Assembly: GCA_910583605.1 (NCBI GenBank)
Contig: CAJTXN010000007.1
Coordinates: 78,423-142,422, forward strand
From: an uncultured Lachnospiraceae bacterium
Lineage (GTDB): Bacteria > Bacillota > Clostridia > Lachnospirales > Lachnospiraceae
Direction of reading: 5' to 3'
DNA: 64,000 bases
A program made the translations under genes and the position numbers. Positions within the stretch are counted from its first letter, which is position 1; the number at the start of each line of letters is the position of its first letter. Below are positions 50,915 to 58,551 of this stretch, in pieces. Below the pieces are notes generated by a model. It was not told the DNA's origin. It did no database searches and was given only the letters and a program-made list of their open reading frames with translations.

Positions 50915-53554
50915 ATGGCAAAAGAATTAGAAAAAAATTACAATCCTGCCGACATAGAGCAGCGATTATATGACAAATGGGAAAATAATAAATATTTTCA
51001 TGCAGAGGTGGACAGAAGTAAGAAACCTTTTACGATTGTAATGCCGCCTCCAAATATTACTGGACAACTTCATATGGGACATGCACTGGACAATACCATT
51101 CAGGATATTCTGATCCGGACCAAACGTATGCAGGGATATGAAGCGCTGTGGGTTCCGGGAACCGACCACGCCTCCATAGCCACGGAAGCTAAAATCGTAG
51201 AAAAAATGCGGGAGGAAGGCGTTACCAAAGAAGACCTGGGAAGAGAGAAATTTTTGGATAGAGCCTGGGAATGGAAAAAGCAATACGGCGGCAGAATCGT
51301 TGCACAGCTTAAAAAAATCGGTTCCTCCTGCGACTGGGACCGGGAACGGTTTACTATGGACGAGGGCTGCAATAAAGCAGTGAAAGAAGTGTTTATAAAT
51401 CTGTATAACAAAGGACTGATCTACAGAGGCGAAAGAATCATCAACTGGTGTCCAAAATGTCTGACATCCATATCCGATGCAGAAGTAAATTATGAAGATC
51501 AGGCGGGACATTTCTGGCATTTACGATATCCGCTCTCCGATGGAAGCGGGGATATCAATCTGGCAACAACCAGACCGGAAACCTTATTGGGAGATACGGC
51601 AGTTGCAGTGAATCCGAAAGATGACAGATATAAGGATATGATCGGAAAAACGGTGATACTTCCGATTGTACACAGGGAAATACCAATTATTGCCGATGAT
51701 TATGTAGAAATGGAATTCGGAACCGGTGTTGTAAAAATTACGCCGGCCCACGACCCTAATGACTTTGAAGTGGGTCTGCGCCATGATCTTGAAATTATCA
51801 ATGTAATGACAGAGGATGCAAAGATTGTAGAGGACTATCCGAAGTATGCGGGAATGGACCGGTATGAAGCGAGAAAAGCCATTGTTGCCGATTTGGAAGC
51901 AGAAGGCGCACTGGTAAAAGTAGAAGATTACAGCCACAATGTAGGAACCTGTTACAGGTGTAAGACCACCGTTGAGCCAAGAGTATCAAAACAGTGGTTC
52001 GTAAAGATGGAGCCGTTGGCGAAACCGGCGATTGAAGCGGTTAAAAACGGAGATACCCAGTTTATCCCGCCTCATTTTGACAAAACTTATTTTCACTGGT
52101 TAGAGGGAATCCGTGACTGGTGTATTTCCAGACAGCTTTGGTGGGGACACAGGATTCCGGCATTCTATTGCGACGACTGCGGAGAAATGGCAGTGACAAA
52201 GGAGCAGGAGGCGCTTTGTCCGAAATGCGGTAAGAAAATGCGTCAGGATCCGGATACGCTGGATACCTGGTTCAGTTCCGCATTATGGCCGTTTTCCACC
52301 CTTGGATGGCCGGATAAGACGGAAGAACTGGATTATTTCTATCCTACCAGTACATTGGTAACCGGATATGATATTATTTTCTTCTGGGTAATCCGAATGG
52401 TATTTTCCGGACTGGAGCATGTAGGAAAAGTTCCGTTCCATACGGTATTGATTCATGGACTGGTACGGGATTCCCAGGGCAGAAAAATGAGTAAATCTCT
52501 TGGAAACGGCATTGACCCGTTGGAAGTGATAGAAAAATACGGTGCGGATGCATTGAGATTCACATTGATAACCGGAAATGCTCCGGGAAATGATATGCGT
52601 TTCTACTATGAAAGAGTGGAGGCAAGCCGTAATTTTGCAAATAAAGTCTGGAATGCATCCCGGTTTATTATGATGAATATGCCGGAAGAGGGTATTCCGG
52701 AAGTAGAGCAGTCAGCGCTCACCAATGCGGATAAATGGATTTTATCAAAGGCCAATACTCTGGTAAAAGAAGTAACCGAAAATATAGAAAAATATGAATT
52801 GGGTGTGGCAGCGGATAAATTATACAATTTTATCTGGGAAGAATTCTGCGACTGGTATATAGAAATGGTAAAACCGAGATTGTACGGTGAAGACAATAAC
52901 ACAAAGGAAGCAGCTTTATATACCTTAAAGACTGTTCTTGAGATTTCACTGAAACTTCTTCATCCGTATATGCCGTTTGTAACAGAAGAAATTTATTGTA
53001 CACTGAACGATAATGCAGAAACCATTATGATTGAAAAATGGCCGGAATATAAAGAAGAATTAAACTTTGCCGGAGAGGAAGAGTCGGTGGAGATCATTAA
53101 GACGGCTGTCAGAAATATCAGAAACGTAAGAGCCGGAATGAATGTTCCTCCGTCCAGAAAAGCACAGGTATATATTGTTACCGAAAATGAAAAAGTAGCA
53201 AATATATTTGAAGACGGCAGGGTATTTTTCCAGACGCTGTCCTATGCCGGCGAAGTAAAGATTCAGAAAGATAAGAGCGGAATTGCGGAGGATGCGGTTT
53301 CTGCGGTGATCGAACATGCCAATATCTATATGCCGTTTGCAGAGTTAGTGGATATTGACAAAGAAATAGAGCGCCTGAAGAAGGAAGAGGAAAAGCTGAC
53401 AAAGGAGCTTGCCCGTGTGGAGGGAATGTTGTCCAACGAGAAATTTGTAAGTAAAGCTCCGGCAGCAAAAATAGAAGAAGAGAAAGAGAAACAGGCAAAG
53501 TATACGCAGATGATGAAGCAGGTCAGAGAACAGCTGGCACATTTGCAGAAATAG
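50915..53554 (+). CDS. valS: Valine-tRNA ligase
   Basis: 879 residues. It charges tRNA-Val. HMGH (HIGH motif, in NITGQLHMGHALD), RKMSKSLGNG (KMSKS), an internal zinc finger with CDDC and CPKC (near residue 430), an editing domain and a C-terminal coiled coil. The start is ATG 50915 after AGGAAAA, just behind the T-box terminator. A terminator follows. Confidence 0.97.
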   Translation: MAKELEKNYNPADIEQRLYDKWENNKYFHAEVDRSKKPFTIVMPPPNITGQLHMGHALDNTIQDILIRTKRMQGYEALWVPGTDHASIATEAKIVEKMREEGVTKEDLGREKFLDRAWEWKKQYGGRIVAQLKKIGSSCDWDRERFTMDEGCNKAVKEVFINLYNKGLIYRGERIINWCPKCLTSISDAEVNYEDQAGHFWHLRYPLSDGSGDINLATTRPETLLGDTAVAVNPKDDRYKDMIGKTVILPIVHREIPIIADDYVEMEFGTGVVKITPAHDPNDFEVGLRHDLEIINVMTEDAKIVEDYPKYAGMDRYEARKAIVADLEAEGALVKVEDYSHNVGTCYRCKTTVEPRVSKQWFVKMEPLAKPAIEAVKNGDTQFIPPHFDKTYFHWLEGIRDWCISRQLWWGHRIPAFYCDDCGEMAVTKEQEALCPKCGKKMRQDPDTLDTWFSSALWPFSTLGWPDKTEELDYFYPTSTLVTGYDIIFFWVIRMVFSGLEHVGKVPFHTVLIHGLVRDSQGRKMSKSLGNGIDPLEVIEKYGADALRFTLITGNAPGNDMRFYYERVEASRNFANKVWNASRFIMMNMPEEGIPEVEQSALTNADKWILSKANTLVKEVTENIEKYELGVAADKLYNFIWEEFCDWYIEMVKPRLYGEDNNTKEAALYTLKTVLEISLKLLHPYMPFVTEEIYCTLNDNAETIMIEKWPEYKEELNFAGEEESVEIIKTAVRNIRNVRAGMNVPPSRKAQVYIVTENEKVANIFEDGRVFFQTLSYAGEVKIQKDKSGIAEDAVSAVIEHANIYMPFAELVDIDKEIERLKKEEEKLTKELARVEGMLSNEKFVSKAPAAKIEEEKEKQAKYTQMMKQVREQLAHLQK

Positions 53555-53573
53555 CAGGAAAATATTTATGCTG

Positions 53574-53613
53574 GGATACCCGGGGTGAATGAAAACATTC
53601 CGGGTATCTTATT
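53574..53613 (+). terminator. Terminator after valS
   Basis: GGGTGAATG/CATTCC-type stem with GATACCC...GGGTATC at its base, then a T-rich tail. Confidence 0.6.
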
Positions 53614-53687
53614 TTTCGGATTTTAATAAAAGGATGAGTTTCGCAATCGTCTAATCTAAAAATAGAAAAGAAAGGATTTATCCGGTT

Positions 53688-54995
53688 ATGTATACTTACA
53701 ATGAAGCAGTTGCATATATAGAAAGCATACCAAAGTTTACAGCCAAGAATGATCATATTCATACTGCCGGTTTTTTAAGAAAATTAGGGATAAAAACCGA
53801 TGAAACCGACACACCAAAGTTTAAGATCATCCATGTAGCCGGTACCAACGGCAAAGGCAGTGTCTGCGCTTTTTTATCGAATATACTGGTGAAAAGCGGG
53901 AAACAGACCGGATTATTTACCTCCCCTCATCTGCTCAGACACAATGAAAGGATTCGGATAAATAATGAGGTTATATCAGATGCTCTGTTTCTGGATGCAT
54001 TTGAACAGGTGAAACATACCGTGGAGCGGATGACAAAAGAGGGATTGGCACATCCCTCTTATTTTGAGTTTCTGTTGGGAATGGGGATGTACGTGTTTGA
54101 CAGGAAGAATGTGGAATATATTCTGCTGGAAACCGGTCTTGGCGGCAGGCTGGATGCTACCAATGTATTTCGGAAACCTTATTTAACAGCGATTACTTCC
54201 GTAGGAATGGATCATATGGAATATCTGGGAGATACCATTGAAGAAATTGCATCGGAAAAAGCGGGGATAATAAAACCGAAAGTTCCGGTGATATACTGGG
54301 GAGAAGATAAAGCATCGGCAGCAGTCATTGAAAAGCATGCGAAGCTGAATGACAGTTTAGCGGTAAAAGTGTCGAAAAAAGATTATAAAATAATTAAAAA
54401 AACTCATAAAGGTGTTGATTTTTATTCTCTTTGTGGGTATTATTTAAAGAGTGCTTTTACCGTGCCCTTTCCGGCAGAATATCAGGTGCAGAATGCCATG
54501 CTTGCATTGCGGGCAGCGGAAATGCTGGAAGATATAAAAGAAAACCGTGAAAGCATTCATGACGGTATCGCCGGAACAAGATGGGAAGGCAGAATGGAAG
54601 AGGCGGCGCCCGGAATTATTTTTGACGGCGCGCATAACGGTCCCGGAATTGATGAATTTATACATGCATTTCGGGAATACCCGTGTGAAGGCAGAAAATA
54701 CATATTATTTTCGGTTGTGAAAGATAAAGATTATGATTATATGATAAGACGGCTCTGCGACACGGATGTCAGCCGTATTTATGTAACCAGGATAGATTCT
54801 GACAGGGGATTGGATGAAAATGAAATGTTACGGGATTTTTCAAAACATAATGTAACTGCAGAATTAAAAGTTGTGCCCGATGTAAGGAAAGCATTTGCGC
54901 AGGCAGTCCGGGACAGAGAGGAACGGGATGTACTGTTTTGCGTCGGTTCTCTTTATCTGATCGGTGAATTGAAACAGGAGGTATCACCATGTTAA
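53688..54995 (+). CDS. folC: Folylpolyglutamate synthase
   Basis: 435 residues, Mur-ligase fold. The P-loop HVAGTNGKGSVCAFL (near residue 50) and the LLETGLGGRLDATNVF stretch identify it; the C-terminal domain starts near residue 300 (IIFDGAHNGPGIDEF). It adds glutamates to folates; dual dihydrofolate synthase activity is possible. It ends inside the ATG of the following small gene. Confidence 0.95.
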   Translation: MYTYNEAVAYIESIPKFTAKNDHIHTAGFLRKLGIKTDETDTPKFKIIHVAGTNGKGSVCAFLSNILVKSGKQTGLFTSPHLLRHNERIRINNEVISDALFLDAFEQVKHTVERMTKEGLAHPSYFEFLLGMGMYVFDRKNVEYILLETGLGGRLDATNVFRKPYLTAITSVGMDHMEYLGDTIEEIASEKAGIIKPKVPVIYWGEDKASAAVIEKHAKLNDSLAVKVSKKDYKIIKKTHKGVDFYSLCGYYLKSAFTVPFPAEYQVQNAMLALRAAEMLEDIKENRESIHDGIAGTRWEGRMEEAAPGIIFDGAHNGPGIDEFIHAFREYPCEGRKYILFSVVKDKDYDYMIRRLCDTDVSRIYVTRIDSDRGLDENEMLRDFSKHNVTAELKVVPDVRKAFAQAVRDREERDVLFCVGSLYLIGELKQEVSPC

Positions 54996-55132
54996 ACTAT
55001 GATGAAGAAATAAAGAAATTTCATCCCAGTCTGGAAGTGGATGAAACGGAAGATGCGATTTATAATAATAATATAAAAGACATTACGGATGTAGTGCTTG
55101 AAATGATGAAGGAAATGAAAGAAAATAACTAA
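54989..55132 (+). CDS. Small 47-residue acidic protein
   Basis: Starts at ATG 54989, overlapping the folC stop by seven bases, with AGGAGG seven bases ahead. Residues: MLNYDEEIKKFHPSLEVDET through to KEMKENN. It is acidic, probably helical at both ends, and has no signal or membrane segment. The strong ribosome binding site and overlap with folC support translation. Not recognised. Confidence 0.65.
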   Translation: MLNYDEEIKKFHPSLEVDETEDAIYNNNIKDITDVVLEMMKEMKENN

Positions 55133-55185
55133 AAGAGAAACAAATGAGCTTTGATTAAATATTTATTATAGAAAGAGGAGTTCGG

Positions 55186-56691
55186 ATGAAATGCTATAGA
55201 TGTAACAGTACGCTCTCGGAAAACAATTTTTGCAACAGCTGTGGAGCAGATGTGGCAGTATATAAGAAAGTGGTCAGACTTTCCAACGCATATTATAATA
55301 TGGGGCTGGCAAAAGCTCAGATTCGCGATCTGACCGGCGCCTGTGAACTGTTAAGAAGAAGCGTCCGGTTTGACAAAAGAAATACCAATGCCAGAAATCT
55401 GCTGGGACTGGTATATTATGAAATGGGAGAAGCCGTTCAGGCATTGTCGGAATGGGTCATAAGCAAGAATCTCCAGCCGGAGAAAAATCTGGCAGACGAT
55501 TATATCCGCCGGCTGCAGTCCAATCCCGTGCGGCTGGATACCATAAATCAGACGATTAAAAAATATAATCTGGCACTGGGATATGCCAAACAGGGAAATG
55601 ACGACGTGGCCGTCATTCAGTTGAAAAAGGTTCTGAACAGCACACCGAATATGGTAAAGGGACATTTGCTGCTGGCTTTATTATATATGAAAAAAGGCGA
55701 GTTTGAAAAAGCCAGAAAACCGCTTATGAAAGCCTTGAAGATAGACACCAATCATCCGCTGGCAAAAAAATATTTAAAAGCATTGGAAAACGAACTTGGC
55801 ATCAAAAACAATGCGGACAGAGAAAAGCCTGTCCGGGAAAGAAAGGTTTTTACGGGGGATGGAGGCAGACCGCAGTCAGAAAAGGAATTCTTAAGCGGAT
55901 ATGATGTTATAACTCCGCAGAAATCCGGTTACAAGGAATCCAATTCCGGCTTTATGACGGTAATTAATGTAATGATCGGACTTGTGGTAGGTGTTGCAAT
56001 GACATTTTTCCTGCTGATTCCGGCCAAGGAAAAATCATTGAATGCGGAACATAATAAAGAAGTATTGAAACTGAATTCCCAAATTGATATATTGAACAAT
56101 GAAAAATCGGATTTACAGACAAGTATTCAGGCTCTGGAAGGCGAAAAAGAAAATTTATCCGGTCAGCTGGCAAATAAAGGAAATGAAAATAATGAAATAA
56201 TCAATGATTATAATTTTCTGCTGACAGCGGTTACATATTATAATAGTACAGATTATATAAATTGTGCTGTCAGTCTGAATTCCATTAAGAACGGGGAACG
56301 CTCGGAAGCATTTAAGACATTATTTAATTCTTTAAAACCTGAGGCTTATAAACAGGCGGCATCGGCTTATTATGAGAATGGAAGAAACGCTTATTATTCG
56401 GCGGGAACGGTGGAAAACTGGCAGACCGTCATAGATAATCTGCAGCTGTGCTTTAATTATGATTTTATGCAGATAAATTATCTGGATGCCATTGATAAGC
56501 TGGGTTCCGCTTACGAAAAACAGTATGAACTGGCATTATCCCAAAGTCCGGATACGGCAGGTTCATATAAGGAGAAAGCTTTGTTATCACTTGCAGATCT
56601 GGCAGAGAATGTTTTTGCAAAAACAGAGAATATTAATCCGCAGGCAACGGAGAAGGCACAGGCATACATTCATCTGATCACTGCAAAATAA
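55186..56691 (+). CDS. Zinc-ribbon, TPR and coiled-coil membrane protein
   Basis: 501 residues. N-terminal zinc ribbon (CYRC, CNSCG within 20 residues), then TPR repeats (about 30-205, containing LNSTPNMVKGHLLLALLYMK and AEKARKPLMKALKID-like pairs), a charged linker, one membrane helix (about 256-279) and an outside part with a coiled coil (about 285-340) followed by a helical repeat-like domain. So the ribbon and TPR are in the cytoplasm and the end is outside. Function unknown. A perfect 12-bp terminator follows. Confidence 0.8.
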   Translation: MKCYRCNSTLSENNFCNSCGADVAVYKKVVRLSNAYYNMGLAKAQIRDLTGACELLRRSVRFDKRNTNARNLLGLVYYEMGEAVQALSEWVISKNLQPEKNLADDYIRRLQSNPVRLDTINQTIKKYNLALGYAKQGNDDVAVIQLKKVLNSTPNMVKGHLLLALLYMKKGEFEKARKPLMKALKIDTNHPLAKKYLKALENELGIKNNADREKPVRERKVFTGDGGRPQSEKEFLSGYDVITPQKSGYKESNSGFMTVINVMIGLVVGVAMTFFLLIPAKEKSLNAEHNKEVLKLNSQIDILNNEKSDLQTSIQALEGEKENLSGQLANKGNENNEIINDYNFLLTAVTYYNSTDYINCAVSLNSIKNGERSEAFKTLFNSLKPEAYKQAASAYYENGRNAYYSAGTVENWQTVIDNLQLCFNYDFMQINYLDAIDKLGSAYEKQYELALSQSPDTAGSYKEKALLSLADLAENVFAKTENINPQATEKAQAYIHLITAK

Positions 56692-56720
56692 AAACAGAAA
56701 AGATACACTGGATACGAAGG

Positions 56721-56750
56721 AAAAGATAACCGGTCACGGTTATCTTTTTG
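56721..56750 (+). terminator. Intrinsic terminator
   Basis: AAAAGATAACCG (56721-56732) and CGGTTATCTTTT (56737-56748) with a GTCA loop, then T. Confidence 0.85.
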
Positions 56751-56814
56751 TATAAGGGAAAGTTGGAAAGCAGGTATTGCAGGCGTCCGGGGAAAAAGAA
56801 AGGAGAGATAGGTA

Positions 56815-57195
56815 ATGGTAAGGAAACAGGAAGGGATTTCAGAATTTGAAATTAATAAGGATATTTTAGTAATTCATGTAAACGGGGAGCTGGATCATCA
56901 TAATTCCGCATTTATCCGGGAACAGGCGGATGATATCATTTATCACAATAACATACATAATATTATATTTGATTTTGCCGGAACCGCATTTATGGACAGT
57001 TCGGGAATCGGTGTGATCATGGGAAGGTACAAGCTGATTAAAGGAGTCGGCGGAAAGATAGGGATTATAAATGCCGGAAACAGTATTCGGAAGATATTGC
57101 TGTATTCCGGTTTAAATAAGATTACCATGCAGTATAGTGATTTGGATTCTGCAGTTGAAACAATTTCTAATGAAAGGGGAGCGGAAGAATGCTGA
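56815..57195 (+). CDS. spoIIAA: Anti-sigma F factor antagonist SpoIIAA
   Basis: 126 residues, STAS domain. The phosphorylation-site Ser is in AFMDSSGIGVIMGRY. Dephosphorylated SpoIIAA binds SpoIIAB and frees sigma F in the forespore. Start after AGGAGAG. Overlaps the upstream edge of the spoIIAB frame. Confidence 0.95.
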   Translation: MVRKQEGISEFEINKDILVIHVNGELDHHNSAFIREQADDIIYHNNIHNIIFDFAGTAFMDSSGIGVIMGRYKLIKGVGGKIGIINAGNSIRKILLYSGLNKITMQYSDLDSAVETISNERGAEEC

Positions 57196-57242
57196 TGGAA
57201 TGTAAAGAAAACATGGAGGCTGAAAATAAGGAGGTTATGAAT

Positions 57243-57674
57243 ATGATAAAGAGCAACAGAATGTATCTGGAAATTGACAGTTGTTCGGAAAATGAGTCCT
57301 TTGCCAGAGTAGCTGTAGCTGCATTTTGTACAAGGCTGGACCCGGTTCTGGAGGAAATCGAGGACATCAAGACTGCGGTATCGGAGGCGGTGACCAATGC
57401 GGTCATACACGGATATGAAGGCGGGGAAGGTACCATAATTATTGAAACAACAATAACCGGCAATGAAGTTGAGATAAAGATACAGGATAAGGGTTGCGGA
57501 ATTGAAAATATAGAGCAGGCGAAAGAACCATTGTTTACAACAAGGCCGGAAGAAGAGCGCTCCGGAATGGGATTTTCTTTTATGGAAATCTTTATGGACA
57601 ACCTGGAAGTTATTTCTGAAAAAAATAAGGGAACCACTGTTATAATGAAAAAAATAATAGGCAGTCCGATGTAG
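57243..57674 (+). CDS. spoIIAB: Anti-sigma F factor SpoIIAB
   Basis: 143 residues, GHKL serine kinase. N box SEAVTNAVIHGY, G1 box QDKGCGIENI and the GMGFSFMEIFMD lid/G2 region. It inhibits sigma F and phosphorylates SpoIIAA. The start at 57243 (MIKSNRMYLEI) is eight bases after AAGGAGG and gives the usual length; in-frame ATGs at 57189 and 57237 are less suitable. Confidence 0.94.
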   Translation: MIKSNRMYLEIDSCSENESFARVAVAAFCTRLDPVLEEIEDIKTAVSEAVTNAVIHGYEGGEGTIIIETTITGNEVEIKIQDKGCGIENIEQAKEPLFTTRPEEERSGMGFSFMEIFMDNLEVISEKNKGTTVIMKKIIGSPM

Positions 57675-57686
57675 AGAGGTACGCCT

Positions 57687-58412
57687 ATGGAAAATATTGC
57701 ACTGATTGAATTGGCACACAAAGGGGATAAGGAAGCCAGAGACAGACTGGTGCAGGAAAACATGGGATTGATATGGAGCATTGTCCGGCGGTTCGGAAAC
57801 AGGGGATACGAGCAGGAGGATTTGTTTCAGATCGGATGTATAGGCCTGATCAAAGCAATCGATAAATTTGATAATGCTTTTGAAGTTAAGTTCTCTACAT
57901 ATGCGGTTCCGCTGATCATGGGAGAGATCAAACGTTTTATGAGAGACGACGGCATGATCAAAGTATCCCGTTCGGTAAAGGAGAATTCCTGGAAAATCCG
58001 GCGAACCTCACTGGAAATGGCGCAAAGCCTTGGCAGGGAGCCGACCATTGAAGAAATCAGCCGGAAGATGGAAATTCCGGTTCAGGATATTGTGGTTGCC
58101 ATGGAATCCCTGACAGAAGTGGAATCCATTTACCGTTCCGTTTATCAGAGCGACGGAAGCGAGGTATATTTGATTGATAAGATTTCCAATGAAAAAGCGG
58201 GAGAAGAACAGACAGAAAAGATTTTAAATAATTTATTACTGGAGCAGGTGATTTCCGGACTGGATGATAATGAAAAAAATCTGCTGAATTTACGTTATTT
58301 TCAGAATAAAACCCAGACGGAAGTTGCAAAACGGCTGGGTATCAGTCAGGTACAGGTATCCAGACTGGAAAAAAAGCTGCTATGTAAGATGAGAAAAGAA
58401 ATGATATCATAA
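57687..58412 (+). CDS. sigF: RNA polymerase sigma-F factor
   Basis: 241 residues. Region 2 (GYEQEDLFQIGCIGLIKAID), region 3 and a region 4 helix-turn-helix (TQTEVAKRLGISQVQVSRLE) are complete. It directs early forespore transcription. Order spoIIAA-spoIIAB-sigF identifies it. GAGAGG ahead of the start. No sigma-H promoter was found by eye upstream of the operon. Confidence 0.95.
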   Translation: MENIALIELAHKGDKEARDRLVQENMGLIWSIVRRFGNRGYEQEDLFQIGCIGLIKAIDKFDNAFEVKFSTYAVPLIMGEIKRFMRDDGMIKVSRSVKENSWKIRRTSLEMAQSLGREPTIEEISRKMEIPVQDIVVAMESLTEVESIYRSVYQSDGSEVYLIDKISNEKAGEEQTEKILNNLLLEQVISGLDDNEKNLLNLRYFQNKTQTEVAKRLGISQVQVSRLEKKLLCKMRKEMIS

Positions 58413-58474
58413 TAAACTAGTTTTGGTATATATTGACGAAAATTGCAAAAAAATATGAAAATATGACGAAAACA

Positions 58475-58504
58475 TTGGCATTTATATTTGAGATATTGTA
58501 TAAT
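58475..58504 (+). promoter_or_regulatory. Promoter of the chemoreceptor gene
   Basis: TTGGCA (58475-58480), 18 bases, TATAAT (58499-58504); sigma-A type, not the flagellar sigma-28 pattern. Confidence 0.65.
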
Positions 58505-58551
58505 ATTAACCATAGGTATGCATTAGGTGAAACGAAAGCAGGTGTGGCATA

